A stretch of DNA of 64,000 nt, taken from contig JBLNDJ010000016.1 in the NCBI GenBank assembly GCA_050261515.1, forward strand, positions 1 through 64,000. The letters run 5' to 3'. Position numbers and translations under genes: made by a program. Within the stretch, counting starts at the first letter, position 1. Each line of letters opens with the position of its first letter. This document shows positions 26,157 to 35,383 of the stretch, in pieces. The stretch is from JBLNDJ01 sp050261515 (GTDB lineage: Bacteria; Acidobacteriota; Terriglobia; Bryobacterales; Bryobacteraceae). The notes beneath the pieces were generated by a model that searched no databases, was not told the origin of the DNA, and was given only the letters and a program-made list of their open reading frames with translations.

Positions 26157-27443
26157 ATGACAGAATCTGTGCTGAACGCAGGCGAAATTCGACGGACCGT
26201 TCTGCCGAACGGCGTACGCATCGTTACCGAGAAGATGCAGCACGTCCGCTCGGTGTCGGTGGGGATCTGGGTCGCGACCGGTTCGCGCCGCGAGCCCTCC
26301 GCCCAGAACGGCGTCTGCCACTTCATCGAGCACATGCTCTTCAAGGGCACGACATCGCGCAGCGCCGAGGAGATCGCCCGCTCGGTGGACTCGATAGGCG
26401 GCAACCTCGACGCCTTCACCGCCAAGGAACTCGTCAGCTTCAATACCAAGGTGCTCGACGAGCACCTGCCGCTCGCCTTCGACGTGCTCTCCGATCTCGT
26501 GCTCCATCCGCTGTTCCGCCCCGCGGACATCGAGAAGGAAAAAGGAGTCATCCTCGAAGAGCTCAAGATGGACGCGGACAACCCCGAGTACCTCGTCCAC
26601 GAGATTTTCTCGGCGAACTTCTGGAAAGACCATCCGATCGGCAAGCCCATCCTGGGCACGCGCGAGACCGTGCACGCTTTCACGCGCGACGTGGTGGACG
26701 AGTATTACTCGAAGTATTACGTGCCGTCGAACTTCACCATCACGGCCGCCGGCAACCTGACGCACGAGCGCATGGTGGATCTGATCGCCGAACGCTTCGG
26801 AGACCTCCCGCCCGGCGAAGAATCGCAGGCGGACCTCGCGCCCGTCACGCACGCGCGCATCTCGATCCGGAACAAGAAAGAGCTCGAGCAGGTGCACCTG
26901 TGCATGGGCGTGCCGTCCTATCCGCTGTCCCACGAAGGGCGCTTTGCGTGCTATGTGCTCAATACCCTGCTCGGCGGCGGCATGAGTTCGCGGCTGTTCC
27001 AGAACATCCGCGAAAAGCAGGGGCTGGCTTACTCGGTGTTCTCCGAACTCAACCCGTACCGCGACACCGGCTGCATGGCGGTATACGCCGGCACGTCGCT
27101 CGAATCGGCGCGCAAGGTGGTCAAGTCCGTCCTGAACGAGTTTCAGGAGCTGACCGAAAAGCCTGTGCCCGAAGACGAACTGCGGCGCGCCAAGGACTAC
27201 ATGAAGGGCTCGCTGATGCTGAGCCTGGAATCGACCGGCAGCCGGATGGCGAACCTGGCGCGGCAGGAGATGTACTTCGGCCGCTTCTTCAGCCTCGACG
27301 AGCTGATCGAGCGCGTCGAGCGCGTCACGTCCGAGAACGTGCAGTCGGTCGCGCAGGAGTTCTTCGACCCCAAGCAGATCGCGCTTACCGTGCTCGGCAA
27401 CCTGAACGGCCTGCGCATCTCGCGCGAAGATCTGGTGTATTAG
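26157..27443 (+). CDS. M16-family zinc metallopeptidase
   Basis: 428 residues, one-chain pitrilysin/MPP-beta-like peptidase. The inverted zinc motif HFIEH (H55, E58, H59) is present, with the distal ligand region EKEKGVILEELKM near 125-138. The C-terminal half carries the conserved GGGMSSRLFQNIREKQGLAYSV substrate-binding segment. Both homologous halves are present, so it is likely active on its own or as a dimer, probably in the cytoplasm, because no signal peptide is seen. The natural substrate is unknown. A strong hairpin follows immediately after the stop. Confidence 0.93.
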   Translation: MTESVLNAGEIRRTVLPNGVRIVTEKMQHVRSVSVGIWVATGSRREPSAQNGVCHFIEHMLFKGTTSRSAEEIARSVDSIGGNLDAFTAKELVSFNTKVLDEHLPLAFDVLSDLVLHPLFRPADIEKEKGVILEELKMDADNPEYLVHEIFSANFWKDHPIGKPILGTRETVHAFTRDVVDEYYSKYYVPSNFTITAAGNLTHERMVDLIAERFGDLPPGEESQADLAPVTHARISIRNKKELEQVHLCMGVPSYPLSHEGRFACYVLNTLLGGGMSSRLFQNIREKQGLAYSVFSELNPYRDTGCMAVYAGTSLESARKVVKSVLNEFQELTEKPVPEDELRRAKDYMKGSLMLSLESTGSRMANLARQEMYFGRFFSLDELIERVERVTSENVQSVAQEFFDPKQIALTVLGNLNGLRISREDLVY

Positions 27444-27444
27444 G

Positions 27445-27470
27445 GGGCCGGCCGGCTTCCCGGCCGGCCC
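27445..27470. terminator. Strong hairpin between convergent genes
   Basis: Perfect 11-bp stem GGGCCGGCCGG/CCGGCCGGCCC with a CTTC tetraloop, starting 2 nt after the peptidase stop and 9 nt before the receptor stop. No T-run. It probably terminates or insulates both convergent transcripts. Confidence 0.6.
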
Positions 27471-27478
27471 GATCGCGC

Positions 27479-30400
27479 TCAGAAGTAGTATTTCAGCCCG
27501 AACTGGATGTTCCGCGGCTGCGTAATCTGCGATGTGATCTGCCCGAACGTGCCGAGATTCGTGATATCCCGTCCCGGAGGCCCGAAGCTGGCGTGGTTCA
27601 TCAGATTGAAGAACTCCGCCCGGAAATCGATACCCTTCGATTCCGTCACGTTGAACCTCTTGCCGATGGACGCGTCGAGGTTGAAGAAACTCGGCGCCCT
27701 CTGGGTGCCCACGCCGGAGTTGCCGAACATCCCCTTCGCCGGCACGCCGTACGCGCACGTGCCGTTATCGACGCCGCTGGCGCAGAACGTGCTCGCATCC
27801 ACAGGCCCGAAGTAGCGGTCCACGCTGAAATCCGACGGTGTGCTCAACTCGCGGTAGCGGTTCGCCCGCACGTTGCCTCGCACCGATTGCAAAGTGTTGG
27901 TCTGGTGAGCGCTCGCCATGATGGTGACCGGGAAGCCCGAGTGGGCGGACAAGAAGTAGTTGATGTTCCAGCCGCCCAGGATGAGATCCAGCGGCCTGTT
28001 CCACCCGGCACCCCATTTCTTCCCTTTGCCTGCCGGCAGGTTGAAAACCCCGCCCAGGCTGAAGTTGTGGAGGGCGTCAAAACACGCCGGGCCGTAATTG
28101 CCATGCCGGTCGTAGGCGTTCTGCCAGTACGCTCCTTCGGCGTTCACGCTGCCGCAGCCGTAATAGCCCAGGTTATCGGTCAGGGTTTTGGACAAGGTGT
28201 ACTGGCCGATGAGTTCCAGGCCGCCGGACAGGCGATGCCGCAGGCTGGCCTGGAGCGCATTGTACGCCATCGTGCCGCTCGACTCCGTCAGCGCCACGTT
28301 GTTGAGCGCGGGCAGCGCGGTCGCCAGCGGCCGCCGGGAGTTCAGCGGCGCCCAGGTGCTGGGGTCGCCCGTGCCGGGCATGGGCTGGTTGGCCTCGTGC
28401 GGCACCACCAGGTGCGTGCCGCGCTGGCCCACGTAGGCGACGCTTACCGAAGTCGCCTGGTCGGCCTGGTACTCCACGGCGAAGTTGAACTGGTTATTGA
28501 ACTGCGGGCGCAGGTTCAGGTCCCAGGCGCGGCCTTGCAGGGAAGCGGCCGCCGCCAGCGGGCTGTCGAACGTCAGGCCCTCGATGACATCCGAGAACCC
28601 GGTGCTGATGTCGCCCGGCACCGTGCCATACGTAACGTTGCTCTCCGTGAAGAACGGTGGGTTCATCGTCAGGCGCAGGTTCGCGCCGGTGCCTTCCAGG
28701 AAACTCGTGAACGCGTACCCTGCCCGTATCACCAGTTTCTGGTGGAACGCGCCGGGCGTCCACGCCACGCCGATGCGCGGCATGAACTGCTTGTAGTACG
28801 GATCGTAAAGCGCCCGGCTGTTGCCGTCTTTGCCGGCATACATGAGTTCGCCGGTGAAGGTGTTGATGTTCAACTGCCGGTCGGCCACCTCGTAAATCGG
28901 GCTGATGTACTCCCAGCGCATCCCCAGGTTCAGGGTGAGGTTCTGCTTTACTTTCCAGTCGTCCTGGAAGAACAGGGCATTGCGCCAGTGGCGGTGGCCC
29001 CACTTGCCGGTCAGCGCGCCGCGCCCCTTGATGGCGAGTTGGTTCAGCAGAAAGTCGGCGTAGTCCAGGCCGCTGTAGCTGCCGTTGTAGGTGAAGGTGC
29101 CTAGCGCGCCGTTGTTGCCCGCGTAATAGCGGTTCTGCTGGAAGCGGATCAATTGGCCGCCCATTTTCAGCAGGTGGGGGCCGAGGGAGTAGGTGAGGTT
29201 GTCCCCCAACTGGTACTTGTTGTCCATCGTCGAACCGATGGTGGCCGCCGAGCCGATTGTCGTCAACGCGCCGCCGCTCAGCGAAATCGCGCTCATGCCG
29301 GCAATGGGCTGCCCGCCGGGGATGCCCGCGTTCTGGTTGCCGTTCATGCCCAGCTTGCCCGACCAGTCGTTCACGGTGTCGTCTATGCCGATGCGGCTGT
29401 AGGCGATTCGCAGCTCATTCACGATGCGCGCCGAGAACGTCCGCGTCCAGCTTACCGTCGCGCTGGTGGTGGGCCCTTCGGTTCCACCGGTCATGGTGGT
29501 CGGCAGGGGCTGCATATTGTCGAATCTCTCGTAGCGTCCGATCGACCAGCGTCCCGAAATCAGGTCGTCGTCGGTCGGCCGGTAGTCCACCTTGGCGTCC
29601 GCCTGGTGGTTGCTCAGCTTGTTCGCAGTCCTGGCGGCGTAGTTGCCCGTCACGCCGAAGCCCCCGGTGCCGCTCTTGTTGGGCAGGGGATAGATGTCGG
29701 GATGGGAGTACAGGTACAAGGCCACCGGGTTGACGATGCGCGATTCGGGAATGATGTTCCCCGGGAATTGCTCGCCGGTCAGGGGATCCTTGACGCTCTG
29801 AGCGACGCCCGACAGGTTGCCGTGGCGCCAGGCCTCCGGGGCCACCGACGCCGTCGCCGGGCCGGACGAGCGCTGCTCCGTGCCCTCGTAGTCGATAAAG
29901 AAGAACGCCTTGTTCTTGACGATCGGGCCGCCGAGCGTGCCCCCGAAGATGTTCCGCCGGAAAGCGTTGCGCGCAGTCTTCTGGCGGTTGGGGAAGAACC
30001 CGTTGGCGTCCAGCTTGTCATTGCGCAGGAACTCGAACAGGTTGCCGTGGAAGGCATTGGTTCCGCTCCGCAGCGTCATGTTTACGATCGCGCCGCCGAC
30101 GTTGCCGAACTCGCCGCCGCCGTTGCCCGTGATCACCTTCACCTCTTCGAGCGCGTCCACGTTCGGGTTGTACCCGATGCGGTTGTCGATCGAATCGTTC
30201 ACGTCCACGCCGTCCAGCAGGAAGTTGTTCGTCTGCTCGCGATTGCCGTTCACCTGCGGGCGGCTGCCGCTGCCTTGGAACCGGCCCGACGTGTTCATGG
30301 CGGCCGGCGCGGTGCTGATCGCGCCCGGAATCAACAGCGTCAGCGTGGCGAAATTCCGCCCGTTCAGCGGCAGCGACGTCAGTTTCGTCGACGTGATCGT

Positions 30401-30805
30401 GTCGCCTGTGGCCGTCGATTCGGTTTGCAGAATCGGAGCCGCGGCGGTGATCTCCACCGTCTGCGTGGCGTCGCCCACTTCCAGCTTTACGTCCACGCGG
30501 GCAATCTGGTTGACCTCGAGCGCGAAAGGTCCGAAGGAGGCTTTCTTGAAACCTTGACTCTCGACAGATACGTTGTACGAGCCTACCGGCAGGAACACAA
30601 AGTTATACACGCCGGCTGTATTCGTAATTCCGTTGAACGTTACGTTGGTGCCGGTATTTGTGGCTACCACCCTGGCGGCGGGCACCACGGCGCCGCTAGG
30701 ATCCGTTACCGTTCCGGTAATGGAACCGGTAATGGTCTGGGCGATGGCTACACTGGTGGCTAAACACAGCAACACCGGCAGGAGACAAATAGCGAGTTTC
30801 CTCAT
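27479..30805 (-). CDS. Oar-like TonB-dependent receptor with N-terminal carboxypeptidase-regulatory domain
   Basis: 1108-residue outer-membrane protein. Signal peptide (1-22, ending SVAIAQ), then a transthyretin-like carboxypeptidase regulatory domain (about 25-110, GTVTDPSGAVVPAARV...YNFVFLPVGSYNVSV), a plug domain (about 125-250, LPLNGRNFATLTLLIPG and NNFLLDGVDVND) and a beta-barrel to the end (final YYF). This is the expanded OmpA-related/Oar-like group that dominates acidobacterial genomes and takes up glycans or other large nutrients. Start at ATG 30805 with GGAGG 5 nt upstream; the open frame extends further but is not coding-like. The GntR/UTRA regulator gene lies 117 nt upstream on the same strand, so the receptor is its likely target. 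Confidence 0.92.
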   Translation of the reverse strand: MRKLAICLLPVLLCLATSVAIAQTITGSITGTVTDPSGAVVPAARVVATNTGTNVTFNGITNTAGVYNFVFLPVGSYNVSVESQGFKKASFGPFALEVNQIARVDVKLEVGDATQTVEITAAAPILQTESTATGDTITSTKLTSLPLNGRNFATLTLLIPGAISTAPAAMNTSGRFQGSGSRPQVNGNREQTNNFLLDGVDVNDSIDNRIGYNPNVDALEEVKVITGNGGGEFGNVGGAIVNMTLRSGTNAFHGNLFEFLRNDKLDANGFFPNRQKTARNAFRRNIFGGTLGGPIVKNKAFFFIDYEGTEQRSSGPATASVAPEAWRHGNLSGVAQSVKDPLTGEQFPGNIIPESRIVNPVALYLYSHPDIYPLPNKSGTGGFGVTGNYAARTANKLSNHQADAKVDYRPTDDDLISGRWSIGRYERFDNMQPLPTTMTGGTEGPTTSATVSWTRTFSARIVNELRIAYSRIGIDDTVNDWSGKLGMNGNQNAGIPGGQPIAGMSAISLSGGALTTIGSAATIGSTMDNKYQLGDNLTYSLGPHLLKMGGQLIRFQQNRYYAGNNGALGTFTYNGSYSGLDYADFLLNQLAIKGRGALTGKWGHRHWRNALFFQDDWKVKQNLTLNLGMRWEYISPIYEVADRQLNINTFTGELMYAGKDGNSRALYDPYYKQFMPRIGVAWTPGAFHQKLVIRAGYAFTSFLEGTGANLRLTMNPPFFTESNVTYGTVPGDISTGFSDVIEGLTFDSPLAAAASLQGRAWDLNLRPQFNNQFNFAVEYQADQATSVSVAYVGQRGTHLVVPHEANQPMPGTGDPSTWAPLNSRRPLATALPALNNVALTESSGTMAYNALQASLRHRLSGGLELIGQYTLSKTLTDNLGYYGCGSVNAEGAYWQNAYDRHGNYGPACFDALHNFSLGGVFNLPAGKGKKWGAGWNRPLDLILGGWNINYFLSAHSGFPVTIMASAHQTNTLQSVRGNVRANRYRELSTPSDFSVDRYFGPVDASTFCASGVDNGTCAYGVPAKGMFGNSGVGTQRAPSFFNLDASIGKRFNVTESKGIDFRAEFFNLMNHASFGPPGRDITNLGTFGQITSQITQPRNIQFGLKYYF

Positions 30806-30922
30806 CGATCCTCCAATACGGCAAATTACGGGCGCGGCAGCCGCACCCGTCACCCTGATCGCTCCACTGCTCTCCCGAAGCCCGGGGAACAGTCCCGAAG
30901 CGCCAACACCCCCCGACACCCT

Positions 30923-31678
30923 TTACAGCCGGACCGGCGACCTGACCAGCTTCAACTGGATCTGGTAACGGTCGCCGCGCATCAGCGAATAAGTCAGTTC
31001 CAGCGGCCGGCCGGCCCGGCAGAACGCGATCCGTTCCCCGCCCAGGGCCGGCGAGCTTTCCGGAACTTGAAGGAGAGCCGCCTCTTCGCGATTCACCACG
31101 ACCGCGAAGTGCTTCTGCGAGGCGTGGTCCGGCGCGATTCCATACTGCTTCTCGAGCGTCTCGTACAGCGACGCCGCATCGAACTTGAGTTCCAGAAAGC
31201 CGGGAACCAGAGCCGCGGGGATATGCGCGGTCTCGAGCCCCATCGGCTCCTCGCCGGCCATGCGGAGCCGGTGCAGCACGAAAACTGGAGTGCCCTCCGG
31301 AATCCGCAGCCGTTCCGCGACATCGGGTCCGGCTTCGACCATCTTCTGTTCGAGGACGCGCGAGCGCACCGGCAGGCCGGAATCGCGCATTTCTTCGGTG
31401 AAGCTGCGCAGCTCGCGCGGCCCGAACTGGATCTTGGCTTCGGCGGCGAAGGTTCCGCGGCCCTGCTCGCGCCGGACCAGTCCCGCCAGCGCCAGGTCGC
31501 GGAGCGCCTCCCGGACAGTCGCTTTGCTGACCCCGAACTCGGCGGCCAGGGCTTCTTCAGTCGGCAACTGTTCGTTCGGCTTCCATCTCCCCCGGCGAAG
31601 CCCTTCGAGCAGGATCGCCTTGAGCTGATGGTAGAGCGGTACCGGCAGACCTTTATCGAGCTGGCCCGGATTCGTCAA
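30923..31678 (-). CDS. GntR-family regulator (HutC/UTRA subfamily)
   Basis: 251 residues: N-terminal GntR winged helix (about 13-78, LPVPLYHQLKAILLEGLRRG...LPTEEALAAEFGVSKATVREAL) and a C-terminal UTRA ligand-binding domain (about 95-245). UTRA regulators usually sense sugars, amino sugars or histidine-pathway compounds and repress uptake and catabolic genes. The start appears to be TTG (31678): no ATG or GTG lies in frame between it and the predicted transcript start, and the family N terminus fits. A good sigma70 promoter and an inverted repeat lie upstream, consistent with autoregulation. The receptor gene follows on the same strand. Confidence 0.9.
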   Translation of the reverse strand: MTNPGQLDKGLPVPLYHQLKAILLEGLRRGRWKPNEQLPTEEALAAEFGVSKATVREALRDLALAGLVRREQGRGTFAAEAKIQFGPRELRSFTEEMRDSGLPVRSRVLEQKMVEAGPDVAERLRIPEGTPVFVLHRLRMAGEEPMGLETAHIPAALVPGFLELKFDAASLYETLEKQYGIAPDHASQKHFAVVVNREEAALLQVPESSPALGGERIAFCRAGRPLELTYSLMRGDRYQIQLKLVRSPVRL

Positions 31679-31709
31679 AATAGCAGATGAAATTGATGCT
31701 AAAGACCGA

Positions 31710-31751
31710 ATGATTGGGTCGATCTTAGTTCCGAATCATCCCCCTTGTCAA
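31710..31751 (-). promoter_or_regulatory. Promoter of the GntR gene with overlapping inverted repeat
   Basis: On the minus strand, TTGACA (31746-31751), an 18-nt spacer and TAAGAT (31722-31727) form a good sigma70 promoter, about 44 nt before the TTG start. The -10 lies inside an inverted repeat ATGATT/AATCAT (31710-31715 and 31734-31739), so a repressor bound there would block transcription. Autoregulation by the GntR protein is inferred. Confidence 0.5.
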
Positions 31752-31832
31752 GGCTATTTACGTTACTGTAACCGGGCGGCACGCATGTTACACGGGCGGC
31801 CGGGCGGCAGTGGCGCTAAACTAATGGTCTCT

Positions 31833-32627
31833 ATGAAAAAGGCCCCGTTAGGCGCGGCGTTGGCCGTGGTTTGCGCCGCGATGGCGTACGCCGTGGACTT
31901 CACGGCGCTCCAGCCGCAGGGCTATGTGAGCGACTTCGCCGGAGTCGTCGATGCAGCCAGCCGCGCGAAGCTCGAGCAGTACTGCGCGGCCCTCGAGCGG
32001 GCCACCGGCGCGCAGGTCGCGCTCGTGACGCTGCCCAACGTGGCCGATGAGCCGATCGATCAGGTGGCGAACGACCTGTTCCGAAAGTGGGGCATCGGGC
32101 ACAAGGGCAAGGACGACGGCCTGCTGCTTCTGCTTTCGATCCAGGACCGCCGCAGCCGGATCGAGATAGGCTACGGCCTCGAGCCCATCATCACCGACGG
32201 CACCGCCGGCGACATCCTGCGCGCGATGCGGCCTTACCTGCGCCAGGGGCGCTACGGCGATTCGCTTCTCCAGGCCGCCAACGAAATCGGAACGCGCATC
32301 GCCGGCGCAAGAAACGCTACACTTGATACGCCCGCGCCCGAACCGAGGCAGCGGCGGCCCCCCGAAGGGCGGATCCCGTTTCCGGTCATCCTCGGAGGCA
32401 TCATCCTGTTCTTCCTGCTTTCGTCGCTGATGGGCGGCGGGCGCAGGCGGGGCGGAGGCGGCGGGTTGGGCGGCTTTCTGCCCGGCCTGATCATCGGAAG
32501 TATGGCGGGGCGGGGGTGGGACCACACCCGCGGCGGCGGCGGATTCGGCGGCTTCGATTCCGGCGGCGGATTCGGCGGGTTCGGCGGGGGCGATTCGGGC
32601 GGAGGCGGCGCCTCCGGCAGTTGGTGA
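31833..32627 (+). CDS. TPM-domain (YgcG-like) membrane protein
   Basis: 264 residues. Signal peptide (1-20, ending MAYAVDF), a TPM_phosphatase domain in the periplasm (about 25-160, VSDFAGVV...DGLLLLLSIQDRRSRIEIGYGLEPIITD), a TM helix (183-199, PVILGGIILFFLLSSLM) and a Gly-rich tail (GGGFGGFGGG repeats) of the YgcG type. Start at ATG 31833 (MKKAPLG); an ATG 9 nt upstream is also possible. The family often occurs beside LemA, as here. TPM-domain proteins have been linked to photosystem repair in plants, but bacterial functions are unclear. First gene of a three-gene run (TPM, nucleotidyltransferase, lemA). Confidence 0.88.
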   Translation: MKKAPLGAALAVVCAAMAYAVDFTALQPQGYVSDFAGVVDAASRAKLEQYCAALERATGAQVALVTLPNVADEPIDQVANDLFRKWGIGHKGKDDGLLLLLSIQDRRSRIEIGYGLEPIITDGTAGDILRAMRPYLRQGRYGDSLLQAANEIGTRIAGARNATLDTPAPEPRQRRPPEGRIPFPVILGGIILFFLLSSLMGGGRRRGGGGGLGGFLPGLIIGSMAGRGWDHTRGGGGFGGFDSGGGFGGFGGGDSGGGGASGSW

Positions 32628-32634
32628 GGACCCT

Positions 32635-33348
32635 ATGGAGCGTGTGCTGTCACAGCTCGTGGAAAAGCTGTCCAAAGCGTACGGCGACCGGCTCACGTCG
32701 GTGATCCTGTACGGCTCGGCGGCCGTGGGAGACTATCACGGCAAGTACTCCGATTACAACGTGCTCTGCGTGCTGCGCGACGCCATCACGCCGCGGGAGC
32801 TCGAGGAATCGACCTCGATCGTGCGCTGGTGGCGCGAGCTGGGCAATCCCTCGCCGCTCCTGCTGAGCCGTGACGAGCTGTTTAACTCCACCGACTGCTT
32901 CCCGATCGAATTCGAGGACATACGCGAGCGCCGCCGCGTTCTCCACGGCGAGGACGTGGTGCTCAACCTCGAGATCGACCGCTGCTTCTACCGCGCGCAG
33001 GTGGAGTACGAGCTGCGTGCCAAGCTGCTGCGGCTGCGCCAGAAGGCGGCCGGGATGTTCGCCGATAAAGACCTGCTGCGCGGCGTGCTGGCCGACTCGG
33101 TCTCGACGTTCTCGGTCCTGTTCCGCCACGCGCTCAGGCTGCACGGCGTGGACGCGGCCTTCGCCAAGCGCGAGATTATCGAACAGGCGCGCGAGCGGTT
33201 CGGCATCGACCCGTCGGCGTTCGATCGCCTGCTCATGCTGCGCGAAGGAAAACTCAAGCCGAAGGACATCAATCCCGCCGAGCTGCTCGCGGACTACATG
33301 AAACAAATCCAGACAGTCGTCGACGCGGTCGATCGGCTGGAAAAATAG
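32635..33348 (+). CDS. Nucleotidyltransferase-fold protein with altered catalytic motif
   Basis: 237 residues. The N-terminal 100 residues match the minimal nucleotidyltransferase fold: ILYGSAAVGDYHGKYSDYNVLCVL contains the GS motif (27-28), and the SDxD motif reads S39-D40-Y41-N42, so the second metal-binding Asp is Asn. The C-terminal half is helical and resembles HEPN/substrate-binding regions of such proteins. It may be inactive or act with other residues. The start lies 7 nt after the TPM gene and lemA follows after 9 nt, so co-transcription is likely. Role unknown. Confidence 0.75.
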   Translation: MERVLSQLVEKLSKAYGDRLTSVILYGSAAVGDYHGKYSDYNVLCVLRDAITPRELEESTSIVRWWRELGNPSPLLLSRDELFNSTDCFPIEFEDIRERRRVLHGEDVVLNLEIDRCFYRAQVEYELRAKLLRLRQKAAGMFADKDLLRGVLADSVSTFSVLFRHALRLHGVDAAFAKREIIEQARERFGIDPSAFDRLLMLREGKLKPKDINPAELLADYMKQIQTVVDAVDRLEK

Positions 33349-33357
33349 GAGTCTCGA

Positions 33358-33924
33358 ATGAAAATTGCGCTGGGTGTGATTGTCATCCTGTTGATAGCGG
33401 TCCTGATCTTCGGGTCGAGCCTCGTCTCCAACCGGAACACGCTGGTTACTGAACGAAACGCCATCGAAGCTCAGTGGCACCAGGTCGATGTCGTGTTGCA
33501 GAGGCGCGCGGACCTGATTCCGAACCTGGTCAACACGGTGAAGGGCTACGCCAAGCACGAGGAAGGCGCGATCAACGCGGTGGCGAACGCGCGGGCGGCC
33601 CTGATCGGCGCGCAAACGCCCGAGCAGAAGATCGCGGCCAACAATCAACTCGACGGCGCGCTGGGCAGGCTGCTGGTCGTCGTCGAGAACTACCCGAACC
33701 TGAAAGCGGACCAGCAGTTCCTCCGCTTGCAGGACGAACTGGCGGGCTCGGAGAACCGCATCGCAGTCGAGCGGCGCAAGTACAACGAGGCCGTGCAGCG
33801 GTACAACACGGACATCGAGCTGTTCCCGAAGAACATTGCCGCTTCAATCTTCGGCTTCAGCAAGAACAACGCCTACTTCACCACCGAGCCGACCGCGCGC
33901 GAAGCGCCGAAGGTGAATTTCTGA
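33358..33924 (+). CDS. lemA: LemA family protein
   Basis: 188 residues: an N-terminal membrane anchor (about 3-22, IALGVIVILLIAVLIFGSSLV) and a helical LemA domain (about 25-180) with the family landmarks QRRADLIPNLVNTVKGYAKHE, LLVVVENYPNLKADQQF and ASIFGFSKNNAYF. AGGAG lies before the ATG. LemA proteins form four-helix bundles at the membrane; their biochemical role is not established, although they are often linked with TPM or HtpX proteins. It closes the TPM-nucleotidyltransferase-lemA run; the next gene starts only 12 nt later, so read-through into the dehydrogenase pair is possible. Confidence 0.93.
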   Translation: MKIALGVIVILLIAVLIFGSSLVSNRNTLVTERNAIEAQWHQVDVVLQRRADLIPNLVNTVKGYAKHEEGAINAVANARAALIGAQTPEQKIAANNQLDGALGRLLVVVENYPNLKADQQFLRLQDELAGSENRIAVERRKYNEAVQRYNTDIELFPKNIAASIFGFSKNNAYFTTEPTAREAPKVNF

Positions 33925-33936
33925 AGGCCGTCCCCG

Positions 33937-35382
33937 ATGCCCGAACTGTTCCGCAACTACATCGGCGGCGAGTGGCGCGAAGGCCGCGCGGCGTTTGACA
34001 ACCGCAACCCGGCGAACACGGACGAGATCGTCGGCCGGTTCGCGAAGGGGACGGCACAGGATATCGCAGCCGCGGCCGATGCCGCGCAGGCGGCCTTCCC
34101 GGCGTGGGCGGCGCTTCCGGCTCCGGCGCGCGGCGCCTGCCTGTTCAAGGTAGCCGAAATCCTCGAAGCGAAGTTCGAGCAGCTCGCGGCGGAAATGACG
34201 CGCGAAGAGGGCAAGACGCTGCCCGAATCCCGCGGCGAGGTGCGGCGCGCCATCAACATCTTCCGCTACTTCGGCGGAGAGGGCGCCCGGCTGCCGGGCA
34301 TCCTCGTTCCCTCCGAGCGCGAGCGTGTCCACATGTTCAGCTTCCGCAAGCCGCTGGGCGTGGTGGGGCTGATCACGCCGTGGAACTTTCCGAGCGCGAT
34401 TCCGGCGTGGAAGCTGGCGCCGGCGCTGATCTGCGGCAACACGGCGGTGCTGAAACCCGCTTCGGCGGCGCCGCTGAGCGCGTGGCGCATCGTCGAGGCG
34501 TGCCACGAGGCCGGGATTCCCAAGGGCGTCGTGAACTTCGTGGCGGGCCCGGGCAGCGAACTCGGCGCGGCGCTGATCGGGGCGGGGCCGGTGAAGGCGG
34601 TGTCGTTCACCGGTTCGAGCCCGGTGGGCGAGTGGGTGCACGCTGAGGCGTCCAAGCGCCGGCTGCGCGTCCAGATGGAAATGGGCGGCAAAAACCCGAC
34701 CATCGTGCTCGCCGACTGCGACTTCAACGCGGCGGTGGAGAACGTGGTCAACGCGGCTTTTTTTTCGACCGGGCAGAAGTGCACGGCGACCAGCCGCGCG
34801 ATCGTCGAAGACGCGATTTACGACCGCTTTCTCGAAGCGGCCGTCGAGCGCACGAAGAAGTTGAAGGTCGGCGACGGCCTGCAGCCGGGCATCGACATAG
34901 GCCCGGCAGTGGACGAAGCGCAGCTCGCCACCGACCTGAAGTACATCGAGATCGGCAAGCGCGAGTGCGGCGCGCCCGCATGCGGCGGGCGGCGTCTGGC
35001 GGGCGGCGGCTACGACAAGGGCTACTTTGTCGAGCCGACCGTCTTCGCGGGCGCCACAGAAAACATGGTCATCGCGCAGGAAGAAGTGTTCGGCCCCGTG
35101 CTGGCCGTGATGCGCGCGCGGGATTTCGCCGACGCCATGCGCATCGCCAACTGCGTGCCGTTCGGGCTTTCGGCTTCGATCCAGACCACGAACCTCTCGC
35201 GCGTGTTCGAATACATCTACGGCATCGAGGCGGGACTCCTGACTGTGAACCTGCCCAGCGCTGGCGTAGAATATCAGTTGCCCTTCGGCGGGACTAAGGA
35301 TTCCAGCTTCGGGCCAAAAGAGCAGGGCCCGGCCGCGCTCGAATTCTACAGCGATTACAAAACCGTTTACCTCAAGTATTGA
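33937..35382 (+). CDS. Alpha-ketoglutaric semialdehyde dehydrogenase-like ALDH
   Basis: 481 residues, NAD(P)-dependent aldehyde dehydrogenase. Catalytic residues: N150 (TPWNFPSAIPAWKLAPAL), K173, E248 (QMEMGGKN) and C282 (FFSTGQKCTATSR). The whole pattern matches 2,5-dioxopentanoate (alpha-ketoglutaric semialdehyde) dehydrogenases. The next gene, 1 nt away, encodes a protein matching 2-keto-3-deoxy-arabinonate/xylonate dehydratase, whose product is exactly this aldehyde. Together they would make the lower half of the Weimberg route from pentonates to 2-oxoglutarate. Upper pathway enzymes (pentose dehydrogenase, pentonate dehydratase) are not in the window. Substrate is inferred from family and context. 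Confidence 0.88.
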   Translation: MPELFRNYIGGEWREGRAAFDNRNPANTDEIVGRFAKGTAQDIAAAADAAQAAFPAWAALPAPARGACLFKVAEILEAKFEQLAAEMTREEGKTLPESRGEVRRAINIFRYFGGEGARLPGILVPSERERVHMFSFRKPLGVVGLITPWNFPSAIPAWKLAPALICGNTAVLKPASAAPLSAWRIVEACHEAGIPKGVVNFVAGPGSELGAALIGAGPVKAVSFTGSSPVGEWVHAEASKRRLRVQMEMGGKNPTIVLADCDFNAAVENVVNAAFFSTGQKCTATSRAIVEDAIYDRFLEAAVERTKKLKVGDGLQPGIDIGPAVDEAQLATDLKYIEIGKRECGAPACGGRRLAGGGYDKGYFVEPTVFAGATENMVIAQEEVFGPVLAVMRARDFADAMRIANCVPFGLSASIQTTNLSRVFEYIYGIEAGLLTVNLPSAGVEYQLPFGGTKDSSFGPKEQGPAALEFYSDYKTVYLKY

Positions 35383-35383
35383 A

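Noticed and set aside
26900..29104. 734-codon plus-strand frame across the M16 peptidase and the receptor
   Set aside because: Overlaps two strongly supported genes and has shadow composition.
32480..32625. Gly-rich repetitive stretch as a possible tandem repeat element
   Set aside because: It encodes the Gly-rich tail usual for YgcG/TPM proteins.
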